This document shows positions 21,241 to 32,980 of a DNA stretch of 64,000 nt, piece after piece. Position 1 is the first letter of the stretch; the number at the start of each line of letters is the position of its first letter. The stretch lies in NCBI GenBank assembly GCA_032164245.1, contig JAVMKO010000001.1, forward strand, positions 165,345,434-165,409,433, read 5' to 3'. A program made the position numbers and the translations under genes. Source of the stretch: Sternotherus odoratus. Lineage: Eukaryota > Chordata > Testudines > Kinosternidae. The notes beneath the pieces were generated by a model, which searched no databases, was not told the origin of the DNA, and saw nothing but the letters and a program-made list of their open reading frames with translations.

Positions 21241-21678
21241 GTGACGGCAATCGCTAGGTGGCGCGATTTCGCTTCTACTGCGTCTCTATGGGAAGGGCCT
21301 TGGCTTCAGAGCTTATCTCATGGGAAGCCTCTCCCCAGCTGCAGCTGGGAAGCTGTTTACCTACCCTGTGTGAATCTCAGCTTGTGTGGAACCAAACAGG
21401 TAAACTGAGGCAGGATTGCAAAACATGTGATTAGTTATTCATGAGCTATGCATGAGATGCAAATGAGCACGAGTATTTCTGGGTCCGTGTGCCCTTGTGT
21501 GTCAGGCTTCTTCCCTGGGCAGCGCTCTGCTGTGTGAGGTCTCCCATCTGCGACCGTGCTGAGTGGGGCCCCCAGCGCCAGATGGTCACTACCTTCAATA
21601 AAAACTCACTTCTAGCTACTGTGTGTGAGCATCGTTTCTACGGGACTCTTAGGGTACCTTGCAACAGTTATACATGCC
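21241..21678 (+). mobile_element. Probable solo LTR
   Basis: GTGACGGCAATCGCTAGGTG at the left, an AATAAA polyadenylation signal at 21597-21602 about 80 bp before the right end, and ATTAAT on both flanks (21235-21240 and 21679-21684). The left end can be read as TG..., but the right end with this duplication is ...GCC or ...GCCA, so boundaries are not certain. The size and the late AATAAA fit an LTR. No internal retroviral sequence flanks it. Confidence 0.55.
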
Positions 21679-21684
21679 ATTAAT

Positions 21685-22244
21685 CACCTATTGAGGCAGG
21701 AGAACAGCTTGCTGGAAAATATGAGCAATAAAAACAAAGAAAAGTCAACCAAGTCACAACTGAAATTCTGTTCTGGTTTTGTCAAATGCTTTTTGCTACA
21801 ACTTTTTGGTTTAAATCATATCTGCCAATAATCAGGATCTAGCACTGAAGTAATTATTCATGCCAATATAGCTATTACCTTTGTTTATTATTATGGACTC
21901 TATCAACCTATTGTCCCTCAAATCTGATAGTTGGCAGCTTTTCTGTCAAGTATTAGACTTGTTAGGGCAGACAGACGCACAGCACTATGATCCAGACACT
22001 AATTGTTATACACACCATCCTTATAAAGAAAAATGGGCGACAGAGAAAAGCTAATGAGCTCAGGAGTTTGGTTTGAACAAACAGCTAGAGTGAGAGTCTC
22101 TGCGCGCCTTTAACAGAGGAGCACCACACTCGCAGCCCAGAAAGATGGAGGGAACTATGGTGGTTTTAAACCACCTTTATGCCCCCCCACCCGGGACTTG
22201 TACCAAGGCCTTCAGTGTAACTTAGACATCACTGGGGGCCTGTC
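21685..22244. other. Unique intron
   Basis: About 560 bp; nothing recognised. Confidence 0.5.
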
Positions 22245-22247
22245 TAA

Positions 22248-22540
22248 GGGTATGTCTACAATGCAGCTGGAGGTATGATTTCTAGCACAAACAGATATAC
22301 CTGTGCTAGCTCTGATCCAGTGTGCTAAATATAGATATGGAGCCATGGAGGTACCAGCAGTGGGAGGGGCTAGTCACTCCGAGTATGACCCAGTCCAAGG
22401 CCCTAAGTATGTCCTTGGGTGGCTAGTGGCTTGTGTCACCATAGTCACACTTCTACTTTTGGTGCACTAGTTCTCTCACAGCAAGTGCAGGTCTGTCTAC
22501 CCAAGCAGAAATTACACCTCCAGCTCCCGAGTAGATACCT
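22248..22540. mobile_element. Harbinger-type MITE (293 bp)
   Basis: Starts GGGTATGTCTACAATGCAGC; the right end is CTCCCGAGTAGATACCT. AGCTGGAGGT (22265-22274) is inverted as ACCTCCAGCT (22516-22525). TAA flanks at 22245-22247 and 22541-22543. Confidence 0.78.
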
Positions 22541-22543
22541 TAA

Positions 22544-23378
22544 GTTATGTCATCCCCTTTTGTTGCCCTTTGGGTTATGGCTCTGCTTGGAATTTCTGAA
22601 GCAACACAGTCTCTCTGCTGACATGAGGGGCACCTGGTGCAGGAGGGTCATGTGTCAGGTCTTCTAAAGGAGTCATGGGGAAGTGGCCTGATGGCTGTAG
22701 TCTGCAGTGTATGATCTGAGGAAATCCTCCTCTGGCCAGAACTGGGGCTTTTGAGGGCCTCTTTATGCCACTCTGCCCTCTTGTGCAGCATAAAGAGGCT
22801 GGTTAAGATGTGAAAATCTCACTCCTAAAGGTTAAGGAGGGTTTCTTGATTCTGTAAAATTTGGAAACAAAGTGGGGTGGGGGAGGGTAGAGAATAGTTA
22901 GCACCTTTGAAATCGCATTTGGTGTTGGTTCAAGAAGGTGGCAAAGGTTTGATGGACGGGTGGTGGTGGTGTGGTTTTCAGTTTCTCTCTGTGCATTACT
23001 TTGTTCTTAGGGTAAATAAAAGCAATAATGCCATCTGGTAAATAAGGCTCCAATCCTGCCATCAGTTCTGTGCTGGGGGTTCCTTGCACCTGCATGGAGA
23101 CCTGTTGACATTCTCAGGGTTCTCTGCAGGGACTTGCCTGCCTGGATCCCATTGCAGTACTGGAATTGTCTCTAATACTGGACACAAAAGTATTATTGTG
23201 ACAAAAAGAACAGAGCCGTTATCTTTTTCTACATACAGAATCAAGCACTTATGTCTCACGATCACTTCAGCCTTATTGAGAGCATCAACCTTTACACCTG
23301 TAAGTGTAATTTTAAATCATTTGTTTTTGTTTTGGAGTCAGGCCTTTCAGTTCAATGTTCTTGGGCACATTTGATGCC
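22544..23378. other. Unique intron
   Basis: About 830 bp; open frames on both strands without features. Confidence 0.5.
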
Positions 23379-23393
23379 TGTACATCTTCTGTG

Positions 23394-23580
23394 GCACCTT
23401 AAAGACTAACTATAAAGTTTTGAAGCATAAGCTTTCGTGGGCTAATACCCACTTCGTCGGATGCTCGTGGGTATTAGCCCACGAAAGCTTATGCTTCAAA
23501 ACTTTATAGTTAGTCTTTAAGGTGCCACAGGACTTAGCCTGGAATAGCAGAGGTAACAAACACGGCTACCTCTCTGATTC
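23394..23580 (+). mobile_element. Palindromic SINE-like repeat with 15-bp target duplication
   Basis: TGTACATCTTCTGTG is duplicated exactly at 23379-23393 and 23581-23595. The body is two inverted arms (GCACCTTAAAGACTAACTAT ... ATAGTTAGTCTTTAAGGTGC) meeting near 23461-23470 (GATGCTCGTG). The 3' end is the family's CGGCTACCTCTCTGATTC. The 5' side is truncated inside the first arm. A 15-bp direct duplication is the strongest evidence in the window that this family moves by retrotransposition. Confidence 0.88.
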
Positions 23581-23595
23581 TGTACATCTTCTGTG

Positions 23596-25361
23596 TTACA
23601 AACAATGTATAATTGGCAAACAAAGATTTGGTAGCACTTTGTGGACATAAAACCTTATTTATTGTAGAACACAAACTTTGAACTGAGGTTTTCAAAATAG
23701 TGATAAGACTAGTATTAGCATCAAATTTTCCTTTAAGTAGCTACAGAAATTGCTCATGGAATAAATACAAGTTTCAGTTTTAAACTAGCATCCATAACTT
23801 ATGCTCAGCTTCCCCTCACTTTTTATTTGTTCTACTGCCTGAATTGGAGGGAAGGACTCAGGAGAGGGAGACATTTACAGTTCCTCTAGTCTGAGGAAAA
23901 TTTTGAGCCTCTTCCATGGAGACTGAAATTCAGTGTGAATCTAATTACTGCATTCAAATCCCAGCAGCATTCTGCCTGAGAACTTCATGGCATTTCTTTT
24001 TTAAAACTGAGATTCACTATATTATCCTGTTATACATTTGAAAGTTAAAATAACAGCGTGTTTTTTGGGTGAGATGGGGTGAGGGGAAGGGAGTGTTTCT
24101 TGTCCACATAAAATATTTTCAATTGTCTCTTCATTTTCCAATCTGTGCTGTAGGAGCTCTCATATGAATGGTTTTATTAGCTATATTTGATTATTATACT
24201 TAGTTTATTTATGTGTGAAATGCTCTGGCTAAGTGTATCTTTGTCCCTCTCCACTGACTGGATCATGTAAAAGAAGTAAAGTCTGCTGTTGCGTCCAGAT
24301 GTTAGAATGGGCCCTTTGACCTAGGGTATAGAGACCTGTGCATTAGAGCTAGAGGTTTGGGGTTTAGGCCCTACTAAAGACCCACTCATGAGGTCATTAT
24401 GTTTGTAGTCCTATAAAGCTTCCATGACTCACAACATGAAAAGTTTCCTCTGTGTTTTTAATGTTGCTTTTCCAGCTTCAGATCAAGCTCCTCAGAGCCA
24501 CATGCAGGATCTCAACTTATGCTCTCGCCACTCACTGGCCAGTAAGGAGAACCTGAAGTCAGAGCTGAGGCAGAGCAAGTCTCAAGGAATTGTAAATCAT
24601 GCAGTGGATGTGATGCTCCCCTCGTTCCAAGCAATGGGCTAGACATGCATCAGTGAAGAAATTATTTTTCTTAAAACAGTAAGTAGTCAGATGGAGAGGA
24701 CAGAACTTCGGTGATCTACTGGTTTGGCCATGAGATCGACTGGTGAAACAAGCAATTCTTGCACTTCCTCTAAAAATAATTGGATAATCTATAGAGAACA
24801 AGGTAATCAATTGATTTTGTCTCATTTTCAAGTTGTGAGCTGTTAATTATTTCCTGGGACATATTTATGTTGTTGGAAACTACTTGATAATATTTTTGTG
24901 ATTTTTGTGTTTAAATTTCCCCTCTGAAATTTCAGGATCAATTTCTCAGGATTGATCCTGAGAGTCCTGTGTGAAATACATGGTATCTGAAATTTGAACT
25001 GTATTAGCTGCTTATGACTGGTTACATAAATTACAGGATACTGTTCCTGTTCTGTGAGTAGATGAATGAAAATGCTTTGAAACAGTAAATCCTTAGTTCG
25101 TGGAGAGATTCAGGCAAGATGGATGAGGGGATTTTTAGAAAATATTAACCTCCTTTCTTTTCAGAGCCACACAAGCCATGGCCAAGGCATTGTTCCTAGA
25201 AAAATTAAGCTACCGAAAGACTTTAAGACTACTACAGAGTTGAAAAGGAATGTTGTTTTCTCGCATTCACGCTCAGTAATTTTATTTGCATCTGTGGTCT
25301 TAGCTATGAAGGATGCAGTTTGTCCTCTGACAAGAAATTTGGAAATAGTGTCCCACTGCTG
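23596..25361. other. Unique intron
   Basis: About 1.8 kb. AT-rich; frames at 24424-24642 and 25123-25401 have no recognisable domain. A small imperfect palindrome (AGGATCAATT / GATTGATCCT) lies near 24936-24960. Confidence 0.5.
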
Positions 25362-25369
25362 GGTCAAAC

Positions 25370-26216
25370 CAGGGCCGGCGACAGGGGGGTACTACGGGTA
25401 GAGCTGTACCGGGCCCCGGACTTAAGGGGGGCCCCCTTAAGTCTGGGGCCCGGTACACAGCTGTACCCGGAGTCGTCCCCCCCCGGGCACCGCATCTCCC
25501 TGGCCGCTCTTTCCCGGGCTGTGTCCGCGTGTCAGTGGCCGGCTGCCTCCCGAGCCCTTCAGCTGGCAGCTCGTCCCGCGCCCCAGGAGCCACCCCGAGG
25601 CACCCCCGGCTGCAGCGCTTCCCCCGCCCACCTGCAGCAAGAGCCGGGCCAGCCCTTGGCGGGGGGGGGGGGGGGAGCCCCCCGGCACCACAGGATGCTG
25701 GCTCCATCGCCTCCCCCGCCCTGGCAGCTGCAGAGGACTGGCCGGGCGCGCCGCTCCGTGGAGGCGGGGGCCAGCGAACGGGGCTGGGGAGATCCGGGTG
25801 CGCGCAGCCCAGCCGGCGCCGGCCAAGGGGCCGGCGGGGAACCAATGGGGAGGGCGCCTCTGCGTCCCTAACCCCGCCCACCTCAGGTGGGCCACCTCTC
25901 TGCCTATCTTCCCCCGCGCCGAGGCGAGCCGAGCCGAACCGGGCCATGGCGTGACGGCGGGGCTCACTGCGGGAGTCGGAGTCTGAGACTCATGGATGGG
26001 CAGCTCCTCCGCGCCGGAACCAGTCGCCCCCCCACCCCAGGTAAGTCTGGTAGCCGGCGGGGAGGAGGCCAGGCTGGGCGGGCGGAGAGGGGAGAAGGTT
26101 AGGCTGGGGGAGGAGATTAGGTTGGGTGGGCCGGGTCAGGCAGGGGGGGAAGGGGAATAGGCTGGGGGGGGAAATGATCAGAGTAGGGGGCCCCAAAATT
26201 TCTGTCGCCGGCCCTG
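25370..26216. mobile_element. 847-bp CpG-rich hAT element with perfect TIRs and 8-bp target duplication
   Basis: CAGGGCCGGCGACAG at the left is exactly inverted as CTGTCGCCGGCCCTG at the right. GGTCAAAC flanks it at 25362-25369 and 26217-26224. Removing it restores CTGCTGGGTCAAACAGTAG. Near the left end a palindrome (GAGCTGTACCGGGCCCCGGA, inverted through 25469) forms a long hairpin. The interior is very GC- and CpG-rich, resembling a CpG island, with an ATG at 25992 followed by a consensus splice donor at 26041. Overlapping frames of 140-215 codons are compositional; none looks like a transposase. Confidence 0.88.
26038..26046 (+). promoter_or_regulatory. Consensus-like splice donor inside the hAT element
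   Basis: CAG followed by GTAAGT at 26041-26046 is a perfect match to the vertebrate donor consensus. It lies about 50 bp after an ATG within the CpG-rich part of the element. It is on the strand opposite to KCNJ6. Whether it is used is unknown; it could be a relic of a captured first exon or chance. Confidence 0.35.
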
Positions 26217-26224
26217 GGTCAAAC

Positions 26225-29200
26225 AGTAGATAAGCCCACATAAAATATGCCATTTCTAGCATAAATATTCATATGAGCTTTCTCTGAGCAAAACTAGACC
26301 GCTTATGTTTTTGTACCAATGGCAGGAGCAAAGCTGACACACATTCATTGTTAAATTCAAAACATACTTGCAACATTTTTGCACTAATCTCTGAGCTCTA
26401 ATATAAGCCAAGCTTTTGAAAATGCAACTGAAAAATGCGGTGGTGAACAGAACCAATGTACCTCTCCTCCTGTCTAATTCTTGCCATTCGCAATTCTGGA
26501 AGCTAAATGTTTTTGTCACTTTTGGTAGTTCTTATGGCATAAAATGGAAGTCTCCATAGCAAATGCTGGGAAGGTGACTTTTTACTAAAGTGAAAATATT
26601 CCGTTTGCTTTGACACCATTGGCTACTTTTATATTTTGCCAAGCGATACTTTTCAGAAGAAAACTCTCACATCTATTGATACCAGTAGTTAATGACTAGT
26701 TTAAACTATTAAGTAGAGCAACAAGACAGTAATTAACAGACAGTAACCAACGATTAACAGAGAACTACATAATTCAATTTAAAGTGGATTATTTGGATTA
26801 TTCTATGATCAGCTATAGTCAGTGGCTTTATTGCATTTTCATTCTTTCTGATATGAATATAAAGCATGAAGGGTCACTTGTGTTAAAGACACTTTTCCAG
26901 CAGTTATTTAGAAGTTCTGCAGAACTGAATAAAGGATGCACTATGAAATCTTTAAAAAGGATATCAGTGTCTCAGCATAACACATCCAACTATATTTAGT
27001 ATGTCCCTGTGCATCTGTCCCCTACCTATGGAAGCTACAGATTGGGTAGATGTTCTGTAGGTAAAGTCTAACTGAGAATGATTGTCAGGTTTAATTCACT
27101 TCAGTACTTCTTTCCAATTGCTGAATTTAATCACAGCATTTTCATAACAGAGTTGTTCTTAACTTTTTAAAATATAAGGATGTAGAAAGAGCTAAGTTTA
27201 AAAACAAAAACAAACAAACAAAAAAACCCCAACACCACCACAATTACCCAGAAAAATCAATTAAATTGATTATGCCAGTTTTGGAAAAGGCCAGAAATGC
27301 AGATCATGAGATTGAGGCTGTATAAATTGTCAAAAAAAAAAAAATACAGTACTGCTGATGTCAAGCATCCAAAAATTTGGAATCAACCCCCCCCCCAACA
27401 ATGTGATTGACTTAAAATAATGAGGTTTATTTAAAAAACAACTTTGGGGTATTTTTCTTTGCCTTCTGGCATTTGAGCCTTTAGGGTACAACACACTGCC
27501 CATTTCATCACTAGTCCACAACCATGAGGGCTAGAAACTTTTTTTTTTAATGAAGGCTAAGAGTCTCATGCAATCTCTTGATTCCAGAAGCTGGGATTTG
27601 AATAAAAACACCAATACTGAGAGATTTGGATAAAATTGTGAGAGTTGAAAACTTTGGAAATAAAACTTTTGGGGAACACTTTGTCCACTGCCCTCTAGGT
27701 TCCATATTTGGTTGGGTTACTGCATCTTGAATCTTGCACTGTCCTAGGACCTTGTCTATACTTGATTTTCATTCATTTTGTAACGTGTTAATTAAAACAA
27801 TTGTAAAATCACTTCCTGAACATTTATTCCTGGTCATGGTTTATACCGGATTGGGGTGAAAGGATAATGGTAGGTATCTAATCACCTGCAAAATGTGTAC
27901 TTAAAATTTAGCATGAGCCTAGGAAAAAAAGAAGATGGCAATAGCACTTAAAAATCACTAATCTACAGCAGTGAGATCAAACACTTGTAATCACGTCTTT
28001 GATTTTGCTACCAAATCATCTTAAACCCTCCCAGAAAACCTGCTTTGTATATTTTATCACACACGGGGACTTGGCAGGCAAGTGGTAATTCACTTTGGAC
28101 TGCTATCAACATATACACTAAAATAAGCCAGTTGCTGTCAAAACTGTAAATTAACAAGCTTAATCAAGCTAGAAAAACAGATTCCATGGAAACCAAAAGC
28201 ACCTGAATCAATGCAGATCTAGGGTCATATTCATATTTCCTCCTTTTGAACAGACCATTCCAAGCAATCTGCTGGGGAATTAGGGATATACCTACAGTCT
28301 GTGGGGGCCTTTAAGGAGACACATTTGGCAAGCTTTCAAAAAGCCTGAGCCCAGGAGATGGAATCTTTAAAACAAATGTTTTCACTAGCACTGAAAAATG
28401 GCTAAGTCTCTCACTGTCTCATCTCTGTCTCTGTTCTTCTCTAAACCTAAAAAGATTTCCTGGTCATTACTGTAGCATTAACAGTCTTTTTTAGAGCTGC
28501 TCATCTGATGCCTGCTAACACACAAGGGATAGCAGCTGCTGAATTGCTAACTAAATTGCTATTACTGACTGTAGGGCTCAACCTTTCAAGCAGTCAGTGT
28601 GTATGGAACTTCCATGGACTTCAGTGGGAGTCATGCACCCTCAAGGCTTGTAATAACCTGGCTCTAAACCAGTACAAGCAATGCACTGTAGCAGCACCAG
28701 ACACGGGGATTCTGAAACGAACTAGGAGGCAAGTCTGCATGCAGAAGGCTCTTCCATCTCATAAATATTTCATAACAGAATGAGATGGAATTGTGCATTA
28801 AATTCTGGTATGAAATCTGAAATCTCAGAACACTTGCCAGCGTTTCGGCACATTTACATATCTGTAAGGCAGACCACCTTTGTCAAAAATGTACAAGTAG
28901 AGCTGGCCAGAGAATGGTTACTCCATTTTGTGACTGCTTTTGAAGTTGGGAGATTTGTTTTCGTTCTTCACTGGAGCAAAACCAAGCCTTTCGAAAGGTT
29001 TTTGTGAAACAGACTTGTAGCAAAACATCTGGTTTGGGATTGAGAAGGTTAGTTTTTTGGGCTTGGCCTCTCTCTGATCTGAGAAAAAGAGTCTTCTCTG
29101 AACCTCAGAAATCTTCCAATTAGTCAATACATCTCTGCAAAACATTTCAGTTTTGACGAAATAGTATATTTTTCCACAAATGTTTCAACCAGTTCTACTT

Positions 29201-31468
29201 AGAAAGGGAGCATAGCTTCAGTTCTTGGAGAACTTGTGCTCTCAAGGATTTCTGCAGAAACCAGGCAAAATGTGTGGACTTTACTGATTTGGCTTTATCC
29301 TAACTTGGACCATGAAACCTAAGAAAGTGAAGAACTCCAAAAGTGAAGTTTGCACACATTGAATAGAAACCACTTAGGTTCACACAAGTGTGCTATGTAG
29401 GTCTAAACTCTATGAGCTAAGTGGAAACTTTGGGAGTGCTGGTGTCTTCAATTAGAGCATTTGTGCCTGGCAAAGGCAAAGTGCAAAAGTTTCCCCCTAC
29501 TTTAAAGTTCCTATTTCTTATTCAAGTTTATATTTAATCAAACTGTTGCTATCCTCAAGACATTTGGCCTTTTTAATTCTTGTAGAATATTTTTGATAAA
29601 TAAACAGTTTACCAAAGATGGGGAGGTACTTAGGACAGTTTATTAGGTCAAAAAATGACCAGATAAATTCTCACATCAATAGTATGCTTACAATTTGGGA
29701 ACAAGTGACTGAGGGAAATTGCCTCCAGAGACATGCAATCTAATCCGTACCTGAATACACTTCCTGATTACCTTGGATATAAACATATTGCAATAAAAGT
29801 GTTATGGGGGAGTGGCTCTTCATCAACCAGTCTGGATTACTCAATAATATTGGTCCAATAAGGAAACAGTTGTTCTCTCTGATCCACGTAGTGGATTTTG
29901 ACTCCAATAATCTGCTCTCCCTACAGTCAGGCATCTGCTCTGATCTGTCACATGGACCTGAGAGGACGTATTAGCCCTAGGAAAGTTTCAGTACTTTGTA
30001 GAATCCTGGAAGTTCACTGGCAATAAGTAGATAGTGATTCTAATTATTATATTGCTTGGCTAGCCATAGTGTATAGAATCATAAACATGATATAAAATGG
30101 GAAGTTTATGCCTGTGTTCTTTTGGCAAAATGTAAATTAGCCTCTTAAGTGAACTGTTCTAGATTGGGGATTGTAGTGTTAAATAATATCTACCATTAAA
30201 GTTTCCGCTTAGTCACATCTGCTATACTCTCCCGCCCATGTATGCATTTTGTCTGACATTGTTTACGAGGACATCAGTTTCAGAGATGCATTAAATCATT
30301 TAATTTGATAAGGGACCAGTTGGTACTGGCATCTAGTCCCTAATGATATCATTAGAGTTAGCTGACCTGCTCTCTGACTGTTGTTTAGGTTGTCCAGAGG
30401 AACATGATCGCATTGTATCAATCTGTCTCCTCCATCCCTCATTGCTTCCCGCTGCAGTCCCTCCAAAACAAAACAAAAAACTAAAACAAACAAACAAACA
30501 AAAAAAACAACTCACTCCAGAGAAAAATAAATGAGCTGCTCTAAGTGAAGCCCAGCCAAATGTTTTCTGTTTTGTTTACCCTTTCTATAAATAAATTGAT
30601 TATTTTAAGGGTTACTTAGACTCTGACATGAAACACCAGTATTTGTTGCTTTTTACTGCTTGTAGTGCAATGACTCAGTGTAGATTATTAGGACAAAATG
30701 CTGTTTAGAAAGGAATGGATACCTCTATGACAGCATCGATTTTGAGTTAACAAAGAATAATATCTAATACTGGAATATTACAAATCAAAGCCAAATGAGA
30801 TTTTCACTCTCTGCAACAGAAAATCATTAATATATAATACTCAGGAAATGCATTAACATGTGGTAATATGACTGTGATCCTGTCTCCACTCGGCAGAGCT
30901 TAGAGAAAACAATGTATCTTGAACTCTTCCCACTCCTTAACCAGACATTTCCTAGTTAATCAGGAGTGAACAATTAAACCAGAGGGATCCTGTTTTTAGA
31001 CGCTGGCCTTAAACTTTCGGCCTGATTCCGATTCTAGATATCCTGAGGGGTATCCAAATTCAGAATTGGACCCAATCTGTCTCAACTCATCTAAGTTTCA
31101 TGCTTTCTCTTTCTCTCTTTTAATACTATTTGTCCATAATTTGGGAAAAGGCTTCTCCTCAACCAGACGTCACTGGGATCATATGGTTAAAAACATTTAT
31201 GCTTATGCAAGTGAAGATCTGCTATAAGCAAAAGAGTCCAGAGTAAGCCTATAGAAAAGACTGATCTATAGGTAATGCAATGCGTTTTCATGCGGGGATT
31301 CACTGTCCTTGTATTGCTTAGTCCCAAAATATTGGGAGGAATAGGATTATATTTTGGGGCAAGTCATAGAAAGAAGCCAAAAAATAAGATGGTGGTCATA
31401 TGAGGTTGGGGTGGGTTCACCAAGGAATAGTAATATCACTTGTTGTACTAGTCTTATGTTCTAACCAC
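26225..31468. other. Long repeat-poor intron with simple A-rich tracts
   Basis: About 5.2 kb with no transposon ends I recognise. Simple sequence: A-rich CAAA-type tract at 27198-27230, C-run at 27388-27396, poly-T/A runs near 27334 and 27540, and (CAAA)n-like at 30466-30507. Short frames (for example 28508-28783) have no domain or splice context. Confidence 0.5.
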
Positions 31469-31960
31469 TGTGACAAAGTCAGACTGACCAGCTGCAATGG
31501 CAGGTATATCAGCCCCAGAATGGTAAAGGCCCTTTTCCCCAGACGCTTAAATGAGGTTACCTCAGGTCAACTAAGGACACCCAAGTCTAATTAAGGGCTG
31601 CCTGTGATGAGAGAGAGGGAAAGGAGAGACAAGTTGCAGCAGGGAGAGAGCTTTCTTGTGGATGGAAGGCTGGTCTCCTCCCTATGGGGGAAGTGACTGT
31701 TTGGGGGAGGATATGACACCCAGAGCCAGCATAACAAAGCAACCCCCCTGAGGAGTGAGGGAAAGATATTTGTGGTTTGGGTTTGATGGAAGAGGGCTCT
31801 CTGGGTCTATCCTGAGGCCTAACTTGTAAAGATATTGAAAAATAAAACCTGAGTGAGGAATAAAAACTCTTCAGAGTGGGAGTGATTTACTCTAGGTACC
31901 TCCTCAGCAGAGGAGTTCAATGCTGAGCCCAGCGAGGCAAAGGAGGTGCCCTGCCTTCTG
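31469..31960 (+). repeat. Possible LTR-like or other dispersed repeat
   Basis: Starts TGTGACAAAGTCAGACTGAC, contains GGGCTGCCTGTGATGAGAGA, and has two AATAAA signals (31841-31846 and 31860-31865). This resembles a repeat I have met in reptile sequence, but neither a terminal CA nor a target duplication is evident, so the right boundary is a guess. Confidence 0.3.
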
Positions 31961-32441
31961 CTCAAGATCAGGTATGGCCACATGCTAAACCATCGAAGGT
32001 ATTATCAACCCTCCCATTAACATGGGAGGTGAAAGAACTTCTCACTCTTCAGCTGCTTCAAGGGGAAGCAGGTATTGGTCTGTTTGAGGCACCCTAGTGC
32101 CCCCTGGGTTCCATGTGGATTCTGGACAGGTGGAGAGAGGTGGCGAAAGATGAAGGCGGGGAGTCAGAGGAGCTAGCAGAGTTTAAATTACATCAGCCCA
32201 AGTCTCAAAAACTTCTGGATTTATTGTTAACAGGTTTGGGTCAAATCCAAACCCATATTGATTTCTGACAGATTCAGGTTCCAGCCAAACCTTTTACATA
32301 GCCTGGGGACCTAAAGTCCTGCAGTGATTTAGGTTCTAAGTAAAAGGAATTCATACAAGACATTCCTGCCTAGATCAGGCAAAAAACTATAACAATTAAA
32401 GGGAAATGTGGTGAGGGTTTTGGTAGGAAAGAAATGAAGTA

Positions 32442-32978
32442 CAGTAAACCCTCGATTTAACGGACCTCGATTTAACAGACTTCGGATGCAACGGACAAAA
32501 TTTGTGAGCAAGTCTGATGCATCCAAAATCCATTTCTCACGGGCTGGCTGCCGGCTCCCGGGTCCCGCCAGAGTCCCGCCAGCGGGCAGGCTGGCTGCCG
32601 GCTCCCGCCTGCAGGTGGGCTGCCGTCTCCTGCCCGAGTCCCGCCAGCGGGCGGGCTGGCTGCCGGCTCCCGCCCGAGTCCCGCGTGCGGGCATGCGGGC
32701 GGGCTGGCTAGCTGCCGGGTCCCGCCCAGGTCCCACCTGCGGGCGGGCTGGCTGGCTGCCGGGTCCCGCCCGAGTCCCGTCAGCGGGCGGGCTGGCTGCC
32801 GGGTCCCGGCTGCCGCCCGGGTCCCAGCAACGGGCGGGCTGCGGAGCTGCCTCCCCGACCCTGTGGCAGGCGGGCTGCTGCTCCAACAGCTCGTTTTTTT
32901 TAATTATTAAATAATGGACTTTTTGATTTAACGGACACCCCCTCGCCCGAATTAGTCCGTTAAATGGAGGTTTTACTG
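32442..32978. mobile_element. Tigger/pogo-type MITE, longer minisatellite copy
   Basis: Same ends as 20664-21047 (CAGTAAACCCTCGATTTAAC ... GGAGGTTTTACTG) with TA on both sides (32440-32441, 32979-32980). It is 537 bp against 384 bp because the GC-rich core has about seven units instead of three. The 325-codon minus-strand frame crossing it (32329-33306) is a GC-repeat artefact rich in Pro, Ala, Arg and Gly. Confidence 0.85.
32541..32845. repeat. ~40-50-bp GC-rich minisatellite in a Tigger-type MITE (~7 copies)
   Basis: Units start GGGCTGGCTGCCGGCTCCCG or GGGCTGGCTGCCGGGTCCCG at about 32541, 32589, 32617, 32651, 32700, 32744 and 32785. Unit length varies by small insertions and deletions. Confidence 0.75.
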
Positions 32979-32980
32979 TA

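Noticed and set aside
25300..25954. Open frames of 140-215 codons on both strands
   Set aside because: All lie in the CpG-rich hAT interior, overlap each other on opposite strands and have no recognised fold or motif.
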